Below are positions 53,943 to 63,770 of a stretch of 64,000 bases of DNA, piece after piece. Location: assembly GCA_943736015.1 (NCBI GenBank), contig OX031061.1:16439290-16503289 (forward strand), in the 5' to 3' direction. Position numbers and translations under genes: made by a program. The DNA comes from Tridacna crocea (lineage: Eukaryota; Mollusca; Bivalvia; Cardiida; Cardiidae). The number at the start of each line of letters is the position of its first letter. Position 1 is the stretch's first letter. The notes below the pieces were generated by a model, which saw nothing but the letters and a program-made list of their open reading frames with translations, did no database searches and had not been told where the DNA came from.

Positions 53943-56530
53943 GCCCAGTTAGTGAAGATGAAGAGGTTGTTCTCAAATGTATGCACTGTTCCCAGACATT
54001 CCTGCGTGCAATCGTCTTACGTGACCACATGCGAGAGATGCATGCAGACAAACCACTCAAATTTATGTGTCCAAAGTGTGATGAAACATTCCATCAGAAA
54101 TCCCAGCTTGACAAACATCTTACCTTACATTCACCAACCTCTCAGAATTGCTCTGTCTGTAACAAATTATTTGCTAATGTATATCGTCTTCAACGTCATA
54201 TGATCAGCCATAATGAGAGCACAGATCTTAGGAAATTCAAATGTCAAGAATGTGGGAAAGCCTTTAAGTTCAAGCACCATCTCAAAGAACATGTACGCAT
54301 ACACAGCGGAGAGAAACCATTTATCTGTAACAACTGTGGAAAAAGGTTTTCTCACTCAGGATCCTTCAGCAGTCATACTACATCTAAGAAATGCTGGGGC
54401 TTATCAGCACATAAAAACAGACTTGGGGTAGAAGGGAGCCAGAATCTAAGTCAAAGTCCTAGTCAACCGACCAGTCAGAGTATTGGCATGTTTGGTCAGA
54501 AGATTCCTCTTGCCTTCACAGGTAACAAGATTCAAACACAGTTTGAGCGTAGCCCACTACAGTCAGTACCTATAACACTAGCCCATCAGCAGCACTTCCT
54601 TCCTGCCATTTACAGTCAGCAGAAAGGAACAGGCACATTTTTCTATCCACCTGCAATGTTTGCCACACCAGAAGGGTTTTTACAACCCATGTTTTCTGTC
54701 TCACAATCCATTCCAACTAGTCTGCAGCAACAAAGCCTGAATTTAACAACTAGTACAAAACAAGTGCAGCAAGACCAAGACACCAATAAAGACACCACAA
54801 GTGATTCATCCAGCCAAGCTGTCTCAACCACGTCTATATATGGTAGGTCACCAAGAAGTCTTTCACCTCACAGCCAGTCCACCAGAAGCTTCTCACCCCA
54901 AAGTCATTCTGGTCGAAGCGTTTCTCCAATGAGCACATCCATTATGTCATCCCCACCCAGTCAGCCACGAAGAAGCATGACACCATTTAGTGAGAGAGCA
55001 ATCAGTCACTCCCCTCATTCACATTCAGAACAGATTTCTCCTGATGTCAATTCTAACACTAAACTGCTGATTATAGAGAAAGATAAAACTGACACATCCT
55101 CTGAAGATCAGAAGGAAACTGAGGATAATAATCATGACATAGACATTGACATTAAAGCAGAAAAACCAGATACAGATAATGCTGAAGTTAAATCAGAGAC
55201 CAGTGACAGTAACTCTGATTCCCAAGCAAAGAAATCCCCACCCACCTGTCAGTACTGTGGTGAAGAGTTTGAGAGTCCAGTAGTCCATCATCAGCATGAA
55301 CGCTATATGTGTAAACTCAACAAAGACATTGTACAGCAGAGATCCCAGTCTGAGCCTTGTCAGTCCCCTCACAGCACTGTCTCTGACATCAGTCATTCAG
55401 AATCCTCTACACTGAATGGAAGCATTGGCCATGACACAGATGAAGAAGATGTTGATGAGTTGTATAAAGATAGTGACATTTCTTTCGATGAGAGGAAAAT
55501 GAGAATAAGATCACTTTTTACAGAAGAGCAGCAAAGTTACTTGAAAGCTCAGTATCTTATCAATCCTCGACCAAAGAAGCATGTTTTGATCCAGATTGGA
55601 AACAAGCTTGGCTTCCCAAAACGTGTTATACAGGTTTGGTTCCAGAATATGAGAGCCAGGGAGAGAAAACAGGGTCGTGAGCACTTAATAGGGGTACCAA
55701 ATGTAAAGACAGAGAATGGAAAAGACATTGAAGTCCCAAAATCTTCCACCTACATTCCTAATGTGCCAAAGCCATTTCCAAACTTATTGAGTATGAGCCA
55801 GCAATCACAAGTTCAGGTCTGTGGACAGAGGATACAGTCAGTTGGAGAGGTTCCCCTTGACCTTACTGTTCGAAAATCTCCACCCCTAGCACATGGAGGA
55901 TTGTCTAGACTGTCCACTCCAGATAGATCTAGTGATGATCAAGCTCTGAATTTAAGTGTGAAGAAAGACAGCTCAGAAGAGAGAGAGAATTCTAAAGATG
56001 TACAGACAAAAATCAGTGATGCTAGTCAAGCTCAGCAGCAGAAAAGCTTACAAGATTCAGCTATATTCAAGTACATGCAGCAAGAAGGGTTGATTCAGAA
56101 CAAAAATATCACACAGATAACAAGTTCAGTTTCACCGAGCCTGGCACACACACTACAAAACCATATTCTTCATCAGTCTATGGCATCCGTCCTCAAAATG
56201 CCAGCCTTTTCAACCAGCTCGGAGCAGAAATCCACAAGTAGTGTTCTTTTTGAAGATCCAACCAGTACAAGTAGTTCAAGATTTGACCATGACTCAAAAC
56301 TTGTTATTGATGAAGGTCTGTCAGACCCCACCCAAGCCCCTAACCCGAAGGAGACCCAGTCCCAACATACCCCAGTGCTGTTACATGTACCACTACCTGA
56401 CCCTGGTCTACATGAAGCCACCCATAATCTGACAACCCTGGCAGAGGCAGCCCAACATGCAGCAGCCCAGCATGCAGCCAACATTCTCTCTGGCAAGCCG
56501 AAACGACTCCGAAAGAAGACGTGGAGACAG
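53943..56530 (+). CDS. ZEB: ZEB/zfh1 exon 4 (zinc fingers 1-5, CCHC finger, homeodomain, CtBP motifs)
   Basis: Nuclear DNA-binding repressor/activator of E-box genes. The exon runs from acceptor GTGTTACAG to donor GAGACAG|GTAGAT: 863 residues, entering in phase 1 and leaving in phase 0. The upstream ATG at 53927 is intronic. Order: five C2H2-type fingers (the fifth CCHC), a Q/S-rich linker with serine-proline repeats, three psi-K-x-E SUMO-type sites (IKAE 55151, VKSE 55187, VKTE 55703), a central CCHC finger followed by HERYMCKLN, a homeodomain, PLDLT and ALNLS CtBP-type motifs, and a basic end (GKPKRLRKKTWRQ). Fingers 4-5 (FKHHLKEHVRIHSGEKPF, FSHSGSFSSH) match ZEB closely. The C-terminal cluster typical of ZEB is absent and must be encoded beyond the window. 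In vertebrates the N-terminal fingers are split over several exons; here they share one. Confidence 0.96.
53978..54394 (+). other. ZEB: N-terminal zinc-finger cluster (five fingers)
   Basis: Fingers at 53978-54043 (C2-C12-H4-H), 54068-54130, 54149-54211, 54242-54304 (each C2-C12-H3-H) and 54326-54394 (C2-C12-H5-C). All cysteines and histidines are present. Vertebrate ZEB has four fingers here; the additional one appears to be at 54068 (CPKCDETFHQ). Confidence 0.93.
55247..55312 (+). other. ZEB: Central CCHC zinc finger
   Basis: CQYCGEEFES then HQHERYMC, followed by KLNKDI. Vertebrate ZEB has CPFCKETF with HQHERYLCKMNEEI in the same place, just before the homeodomain. Confidence 0.9.
55496..55675 (+). 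other. ZEB: Homeodomain with intact recognition helix
   Basis: 60 residues starting KMRIRSLFTEEQ. F8, L16, Y20, W48, F49, N51 and R53 are in place, and helix 3 reads RVIQVWFQNMRARERK. Unlike vertebrate ZEB, whose helix lacks the WFQN core, it should be able to contact DNA. Confidence 0.93.
55853..55957 (+). other. ZEB: CtBP-interaction-type motifs
   Basis: PLDLT (55853-55867) and ALNLS (55943-55957) match the PxDLS pattern bound by CtBP corepressors. SLNLT at 54734-54748 is a weaker third candidate. Vertebrate ZEB has three such motifs after the homeodomain. Confidence 0.8.
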
Positions 56531-57724
56531 GTAGATTGCTATGTTCGTATCAGGCTGGTTTTTCTACATATTTTTTCACTTACAAATATCATGAGAGATA
56601 ATTTGAGTTCAGACTATGGCTAGTGTTAGTCACACTTTTTTTTAAAAATGTTTTTTTTTTCAATTCATTGATTCATTGACACTAAACTTTTTTTTTTTCA
56701 ATTCTAAGTTGAAATTTTCCCTTCATAATTGAAAATGAGGCCAAAACAATAAGTAAGTAGGAACTATTCTGTAATTCAAACCAGCAAATTTTTCCTTCAC
56801 TTATACTTCAAAATTCATGTTACAAAGTTAAAAAAAAAGAAAAGATTGTTCTTCAGTTTTTTTTCGGATTCATTTATGATATACACATATAAAATGCATA
56901 AATGTTAGAGGAAGAAAATTCTTTTATATATCTGAACTCAGATTATGCCTCCATCTTTATGTGCCAATCTGAACACAGTAAGGTTTGTAGACAAGATCAT
57001 TATGAACAAGAATTTTAAAAGTGGTTGCTAAAAGAAGCTAGTCAAATCAAGGAATCTACATAAAATTCTGCCAATCAAAAAGCACAGAAATTTTGCTCTC
57101 AGTATGTTGATTCAGACCAACATAAAATTAATAAACATGTAAATGACAAAAAAATAATAACAAAATATAGGACAAGAAAGCAATCTTTTTTTATGATAAA
57201 TGCTTTCATGAAGCAGTTGCTCGTGATACAATTATTTCTAAAATCTGTCCTACTGAAAAAAATTATACTGTAATTGTTTTGCATGTTAAGAGACAAATAG
57301 GTTTTTTAAAAGGTAATCGTCTTGTCAAAGCATATAGATTAAGACCTTGCTGTGAATCATTGGCATAATGCATTTGCTCACATGTTTCATTTCTCCATTG
57401 TTGAGTCGGTGATGCTAAACAAAGCTTTGTTGAAAAATATTCCTCTGTCCAGTACTGGCTTTAGAAGACTTGGTTTACAAACAGCAAAATTAAAGTATGA
57501 AATAATGCATTTATACCTAATTTGGACTGGGAAGAAAAAAAAAAGTTATTGCATGATGCAAGGAGTTAGTTTAAGAAAATCAGTGACTCAACAAAAATTT
57601 TGATTTCTTCATTTAGAAGTCTGAAGTTTGCTTTATGAGTGAACCTTCAATAAGCAATACACTGTTCACCTAGTATCCCTCTCCCCTTGATGATTTAGAA
57701 ATCTACTTTTAGAATTTTGGGCGG
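56531..57724 (+). other. Start of intron 4; element-free
   Basis: The reading frame continues 31 codons past the donor to a stop at 56621-56623. No consensus AATAAA lies nearby, so an intron-terminated isoform is not supported. AT-rich, no repeats recognised. Confidence 0.45.
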
Positions 57725-57953
57725 GCAACCCTTTACCAAACAATCCCTGGTTTTTAGGATCCTGAGGTAGAAGCCTTTCTAAAACATAGTGGGAAAAGGA
57801 AAAAATGCTGGCAATCAGCATTTTCTCCTTTTCCAACAATGTTTTCAACTCTGCTGGAAACAAATTTCAATTTTTGAGTTATGTTTATTTTGTTGTCTGT
57901 AAGTCCATTCAATTTGGACCTGTCTAAAATTTTGTCCATAGGTAAAGGGTTAA
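57725..57953 (+). mobile_element. TTAA-palindrome element A
   Basis: Complete, with the left TTAA mutated to GCAA. One arm carries AACAATG in place of CACAATG. Confidence 0.85.
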
Positions 57954-58068
57954 AGCAACTGTAGCTGAGTATTTGCACCAAGATGTGAGATTAATTTTTT
58001 TTATCAGAAGTGCACAAGTACCTTCAAGTGTGCTTGCAAACAGTGTACAGACTGAAGGCTTTGCAGTC

Positions 58069-58494
58069 AGGGCCCATATTCACAAACTATTCTTTACCAC
58101 TCTTTACCACACAATCCCGACTTTTAAAGACCCTGAGAAAAAGCCTTTGAAAACAATGTGGGAAAAGGAGAAAATACTGTTAAACAGCATTTTCTCCTTT
58201 TCCCTCAATGTTTTCTACCCTTTCCAAATCTATTTTCAATTTTTGATTCACATTTATTTTGTCATCTGCAAATGCTTTCAATTTGGACTTGTCCAAAATT
58301 TTGTTGTTTGGTAAAGAGTTAAAAGATTCTTTGCATTATTCTCCAGAATTTTCTATACTTAAAAATAACATAACTTCTGATTGGCTAAACCATCTGGTTT
58401 AGCCAATCAGGAGTTGTGTTACTTTCAAATTTGGAAACTCTTGAAGAATAAGACAAGGAACGTTCTGAATAATGGTGGTTGAATATGGTCCTAG
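58069..58494. mobile_element. E foldback element with nested A copy (58097-58322)
   Basis: E left arm AGGGCCCATATTCACAAAC and right arm TGGTTGAATATGGTCC are intact around a plus A copy. The A copy sits where intact E copies have CATTCTTAAGAACG, that is at TTAA. Confidence 0.84.
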
Positions 58495-58593
58495 ATCTTG
58501 ATCTAAATATTTTGCATAACTGTGCAAAGTATAATTGCATTCTACATATTAAATAAAAATTGTGCTTTCACTTTTCTCAAAGATTTAAGAAAG

Positions 58594-58830
58594 CATGAGT
58601 CATGCTCTGTGAAAGGGGGGTTTTATGCATCTGCAAAGGTATTGATCTATGTCAGCATGCACAGACTGACATGGGTAGATACTATTTGCTATAGGTCAAT
58701 TTTCTGCATGTCCAGGTACCAGTCTGCCTCAGGATTCAGTCGGCTTAAGGACATAATGGATTTTATGAATCCATAATTATCTGACAACTTGCTTGGTATA
58801 TTGCATCACAGAGTTGCATTTAATCTTGTT
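58594..58830 (-). repeat. D element, reverse, incomplete
   Basis: Starts with the D terminus (GAGTCATGCTCTGTGAAAGG), continues with reversed D interior (GTCAGCATGCACAGACTGAC, TGGATTTTATGAATCC) and lacks the other end. Confidence 0.68.
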
Positions 58831-58942
58831 TTGTGGAGCTGCTCATATATGCTCATTAAGAACTAAAAGTGTGTTTTATTAATTAGATAACTCTGAAAGA
58901 ACATTAGAACATTAAATGAAGAATAAGTATCGGTGTCACAGC

Positions 58943-59599
58943 AATCCTTACCACACAATGTGAATTACAATCTTCTTTATAAGGCTGTACTAAACAGCAT
59001 AGCAAAAGGAGATAATGCATTTTCTCTTATTTCCAACAATGTTTTCTGTCCACCCAGAGACAAAACTTTAGCATAGTTTCATTTGTTGTCTATAAATGCT
59101 TGATATTGAAGTTCAAAATTTTGTCAAATTGTAGAATGTTAATTCTTTACCAAATGATTACATTTCACACTTTACTAAAATGGAAATGTTGTGCAGACAA
59201 GAGTATAAATGTAATTGAAATTATAATTTCTGTCTCTGATAGGGTAGGAAATATTGTAGGAAAAGTAAGAAATGGTTGTAGCCAGCATTTTTTCCTTTCT
59301 ACAAAATGTTGATACCCAGTCGAGGACCAATTCAATTTTTTTAGCCACATTTGAAAAGCCATCTGGATCTACTTTCAATTACCACACAATCCCTACTCTT
59401 GAAGCCCCTGAGAAAGAAGCCTTTAGAAAACATTGTGGGAAAAGGAGAAAATTCTGGTAACTAGCATTTTCTCCTTTTCCCACAATGTTTTCTACCCTTT
59501 ACAAAACAAATTTCAAATTTTCAGTCACTTTTATTTTGTTATCTGCAAATGCTTTCAATTTGAACCAGTCTAAAATTTTGTTGTGTGGTAAAGAGTTAA
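58943..59599. mobile_element. Three adjacent A copies
   Basis: 58943-59140 (plus, diverged), 59138-59378 (minus, diverged) and 59377-59599 (plus, near consensus). The first two share TTAA at 59138. The last pair abut without a clear TTAA. Confidence 0.78.
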
Positions 59600-60353
59600 G
59601 TCTGTGTTGTTATCATGTAGTAAAGGGTTCAGAAAGAATCATTTTTAAGTGGAAACTTTCCGCCTTTGGTATTGGGAAATTGCTTGCAGAGTGAATTTGT
59701 TTTTTTGGCAGTTTCCTTGGGTAATCAAGATTTAAAGAATGAGTTTTGTATGGAATACTGACATGTAGCTTTGTTACGGAAGTCATACTAATCAATTTAG
59801 AAGCCTGTCTGCGTGCATATGAAGTAGTTTCATTATTATTAGACATAGTTTGGTTTGTTGACACCTTAAGTGAAAATTAAATCAAAAATGGACATTCTCT
59901 GAGTTTTTTCACTTTTCCAAACAATTCCATGTTTTACCCTGCAGAATAAAGTTTCTTTCCTGATAAGGAATTTTATAGTGACTTGTCTAAGTTACGGGAG
60001 AAATCTGATGTTGTTTTCGTACCAAAATAAAAGGATAACTTTGCCTATATATTTCATAAGAACTTTGCATCTGTTGAAATTGGAATCATTCTTTTTGAAA
60101 ACTCAGTTGTGAAGTTTGAAAGGTTACATATTTTGTTGTGGTTACAATGCATTGGGTCCTCTTTAAGACAGGAACATGTGATAAAAATAGACCGAAGCTG
60201 GTTAGTTTCAAAGTATCTCAAACTGTTAGGAGACTATTTCCCCCTCTCATTGTTCTTAGTTTGTGCTATTGATAAAACTCAACATGTTTTTCCTTTATAC
60301 TTGTTTTGTGCCCACCTTGTATTGTGGCTTTGTGCGTAATTTCATTCTTTGTA
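59600..60353. other. Intronic, no gene or repeat recognised
   Basis: A 76-codon frame at 60109-60339 has no recognisable domain or splice context, so I do not call it. Confidence 0.4.
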
Positions 60354-60526
60354 CACCCTTTACCAAATTACTCATGTGTTTATAACTTGGAGAAAGAAAT
60401 TAATTGGAAAAGGAGAAAATGGTGGTAGCCATCATTATCTCCTTCTAGCCATTTTGATAATTGACATCTATTAATGTTTTTCAACATGGACAGGTCGAAA
60501 GTTTTGTCATGCGGTAAAGAGTTACA
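60354..60526 (+). repeat. Shortened A copy
   Basis: Left end CCCTTTACCAAATTAC, reduced palindrome (GGTGGTAGCCATCATT) and right end GCGGTAAAGAGTTA. Confidence 0.65.
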
Positions 60527-60936
60527 CAACAAAATTTCAATGTTTGTCTTGTGTAAATCATCTTCCTTCTATACTGTGTGTGAAGTGGACGGCACTTGAG
60601 CACCAAACCTAGTCCTTATCTTCCCTGCCAACACACATGTATTTTTAAACAATTACAAAGTGACCTATATTTTCATTGCTTTTGCATAAGTAGGACGCAC
60701 CTAGATATGATATTTTTTTCACTAACACTTTTTTGTATTTGAAACACATCATAATGATGTGGCCAGCCAAATGTGTGTTCTTGTGGTTGTGCTATAGTTG
60801 TGCAATTGGCACCCATTTTTGCATCCCCCCATGTTTTATGCATTTAAATACCTAGAATTTCATTTAGTATTGACTAACCTGCAAAACAGTGGTTCAGGAT
60901 GTGTAAACCTGTTTATGGTATTATCTTGATCTTCCT
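60527..60936. other. Intronic, no gene or repeat recognised
   Basis: Nothing can be supported here. Confidence 0.4.
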
Positions 60937-61166
60937 TTAACTCTTTACCAAATGACAAATTTATAGATTGGTCCAAATTGAAAGCACCTGCAGACGACAA
61001 AATAAATATAAGGTAAAAGTTGAAATTTGAATTGGTAAGGGTAGAAAACATTGTGGAAAAGGAGAAAATGCTTGTTACCAGCATTTTCTTATTTTTTCCA
61101 CAATTATTTCAAAAGGATAATATACCACAGGTGCCTCAAAAGTCGTCAGTGAGTGGCAAAGGTTTA
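60937..61166 (-). mobile_element. TTAA-palindrome element A
   Basis: Both TTAAs are present. The palindrome is slightly reduced on one arm (GTGGAAAAGG). Confidence 0.85.
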
Positions 61167-61766
61167 AGATATTTGACATCTCTGGTTGAACACTTTCTAC
61201 AAATTTGAGACATATTAGTAAAAAAAAAAAAGGAAACTGTGACAAGCTGTATAGTTTGTTTAGCTATTATACTTAATTTTGGACATAGGACTGAATGACA
61301 GCAGCAGCAGTCTCAATACACAAATTTAAACCTGGTCATTGATCTACACTGGCACATATAGAAATATACTCTGGCCACAAGTATGTTCTTTGAGATTTTG
61401 ACTATACTTAGTAATTTTATGGACTGTAAATGTTTATTTTACACCTTGCAGGTGTTTAACTTATCAGTTTTAAGAACTTAAATTTTAGAGGGAAAATAAA
61501 AAGTCAAAGATAGGCTTGATGAAGTATCATGGGCAGATGTCAGTGACTGCAGGCATTGTTTTTTTTTGTTTTTCAACAATAATTTCAAGCTAACATCTTT
61601 CAGATTCCCTGTGTTTTACTTTTGTTTGCCAAAAATTATTTTAGAAGCAGTCATTAATGATGGTGTAGCTATATGTCCGACTGCATAGAATAAGTAGTAA
61701 TGGCATTTCGAATCCACGCTGTCTGCTGGTCTATCAGAGTTTTAGCCCTCACTTTCCAAGATCATT
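61167..61766. other. Intronic; F-like scrap only
   Basis: AACCTGGTCATTGATCTACAC near 61328 is F-like. No exon is seen. Confidence 0.4.
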
Positions 61767-61994
61767 TTAACTCTTTCCCAAACAAGCCCTGGTTTTTACT
61801 TGTCTGCAGAACAAGTCTTTAGAAAACACTGTGGGAAAAGGAGAAATTGCTCGTAACGAGCAATTTCTCCTTTTCCCACAGTGTTTTCTGCCCCCTTGGA
61901 TAATTTTCTGCCATTGTTATGAAAGTTAAAATTGTCGTCTGCAAACTCTTTCAGTTTGGAAGAGTCTAAAATTTGTCGTTTTGGAAAGGGTTAA
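61767..61994 (+). mobile_element. TTAA-palindrome element, subfamily C
   Basis: Ends TTAACTCTTTCCCAAAC and GTTTTGGAAAGGGTTAA. The outer palindrome (TGTGGGAAAAGGAGAAA) is as in A, and the tip (TTGCTCGTAACGAGCAA) as in B. The flanks are distinct from both (TTTTACTTGTCTGCAG). Confidence 0.88.
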
Positions 61995-62804
61995 AATAGT
62001 CTAAAATGTAACTCTAATGCTGTCAGTTTGGATGATTTTGTCAAAAATTTGTCATCTGATGAACAGTTTACATGAACTAGTGCAGTTTCTAGTCATTCTG
62101 CAGATTTTTAAAAGACAACACTGAAAAGTCAGTATGGTTATTTTAAAAATTTTTTTTAGGGAAAAGAAGTGAATGTTGGTAACTGTGTTCTTTATAGGTG
62201 GCCCCTCAGTTTCTGGGACAAAAATTTTACAAAAGTACAAAAAAATCCTCCTTATACTCCCAAAGCCCTATAATAAAACCCCAGTAGTTGAAAACCATCT
62301 GACAACAAGAGAAATTAGAGATTCACTAAAGCCCAGGTCGACATTGACAGGAAACATGATTCATTTTTTACATGAGCAACTCGCTCAATTATATACCGGA
62401 AATATACACACGAAGCTTCAAACACAGTGTCTGAAGAAGACATTATGGAAAATAATTTCATGTTTGTTATATAATAGAATTTAAGCATCGTTGGTCACAT
62501 GCCAGTCATGTAAGATTCCCACAATTCTTTTTTTTAATTTTTGGCACCAAATCTAAACATAGCTTAAGAGGCTACATAGCCTTTAAAGGGAATACTATCA
62601 GAATTTTTTTTTTTGTAATTTTATGATTCTTGATTATTGATGATTTTTCATATAAATTTCAGTAATATAATATATTTTTCAGTTTAGTGTAATGTGCTAA
62701 ATCTAAATACCCACCTTTAAAAGAATCCCAGCAACCAGGCCACCTCTGATTTGCTGGCTGCAACTTCTTTCAATTTGGCCTTGTGTACAAAATGGTTGTC
62801 TAGT
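61995..62804. other. Intronic; unexplained open frame at 62197-62484
   Basis: After an acceptor-like TTCTTTATAG a 95-codon frame (GGPSVSGTKILQKYKKILLI at its start) runs to a stop at 62482-62484. It would need a phase-1 entry, whereas exon 4 leaves in phase 0, and it shows no zinc finger. 62735-62804 is an A right-end scrap. Confidence 0.25.
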
Positions 62805-63072
62805 AAGAGTCAACGCTTTACATCACAGTCCCATGCTTAAACAATCCTTGTGAAAATGGCTTTCAAAAACATTGTGGGAAAAGGAGAACCTGCTAGGAAT
62901 GCAAATTCTTTTTTTTCCACCGTTGTTTCTACCTGATTAGTACAAATTTCAACTTTTGAGTCACATTTACTTTGTAATATATGGAAGTGCTTTCAATTCA
63001 ATTTTCAATTTAAGATGTTGTTACATTTTTTTTTTTGACAGGTCTAAAATTTTATAGCCTGGTAAAGAGTAT
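62805..63072 (+). mobile_element. Diverged A copy
   Basis: Recognisable ends (CAACGCTTTACATCACAG, GGTAAAGAGTATAA) and one good palindrome arm. Extra AT-rich sequence in the right half. Confidence 0.65.
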
Positions 63073-63166
63073 AATGATAATGAGTATACACTCTCCAAAT
63101 GACAATTTTATACAAGTTCAAATCAACCCATATCTTGCTAAATAAATGAAACTTTCAAACCGATAG

Positions 63167-63394
63167 TTAACCCTTTCCCAAACAAGCCCTGGTTTTTACG
63201 TGTCTGCAGTAAAAGTCTTTTGAAAACACTGTGGGAAAAGAAGAAATTGCTCGTAACGAGCAATTTCTCCTTTTCCCACGGTGTTTTCTACCCTTTTTGA
63301 GAAGTTTCTGCCATTTTCTCAAAATCTAAAATTGTCGTCTGCGAACTCTTTTGGTTTGGAAGCGTCCAAAATTTGCCGTTTGGGAAAGGGTTAA
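63167..63394 (+). mobile_element. TTAA-palindrome element, subfamily C
   Basis: Second C copy, closely matching 61767-61994, with TTAA on both sides and the tip TTGCTCGTAACGAGCAA intact. Confidence 0.9.
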
Positions 63395-63440
63395 ACCCCA
63401 AATATTGCTATTTCAGACTTATTTTTTTCTCCTTTTGGAC

Positions 63441-63770
63441 AATGTAGATCCAAGATCAGACTGTGCATTATGTGCAGTCTGAACTTGATCTATGCAGTCC
63501 GCAAATGGTCCTTTATCCACAATGTTTTCTACCCTGCTGGAAATAAATTTTAATTTTTGAGTTGCGTCTATTTGTCGTCTGCAACTTGCAAGTACTTTCA
63601 GTTTAGAACAGTTTGAAATTTTGTTGTTTGGTAAAGATTTAAGAGGTGGAGTACATTTGAAAAAGGCAAGAAACTGAAGAAGCATTGTGAGAAAAAGAGG
63701 GTATGATGGTTACCAGCATGTTCTCCTTTTCCTATATTGTTTTCAAAAGCTGATATCCCAATAGTGTTTA
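63441..63770. repeat. F-repeat copy and A fragments
   Basis: 63441-63508 is an F copy (CCAAGATCAGACTGTGCA with mirrored TGTGCAGTCTGAACTTG). 63511-63640 is an A right half. 63655-63770 holds a palindrome scrap (GAGAAAAAGAGGGTATG). Confidence 0.65.

Noticed and set aside
56531..56623. In-frame extension of exon 4 to a stop at 56621-56623 as the natural C-terminus
   Set aside because: A good donor (CAG|GTAGAT) precedes it, the added residues resemble no ZEB sequence, no polyadenylation signal is near, and ZEB proteins need a C-terminal finger cluster.
785..63640. Dozens of short open frames encoding a recurring ENIVGKGENAGYQHFLLF-like or GKGENAGNQHFLLFPQCF-like peptide on both strands
   Set aside because: They are translations of the palindromic stem of the A elements. 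The palindrome gives nearly the same peptide on both strands, starts and ends vary at random, and there is no conservation at codon level.
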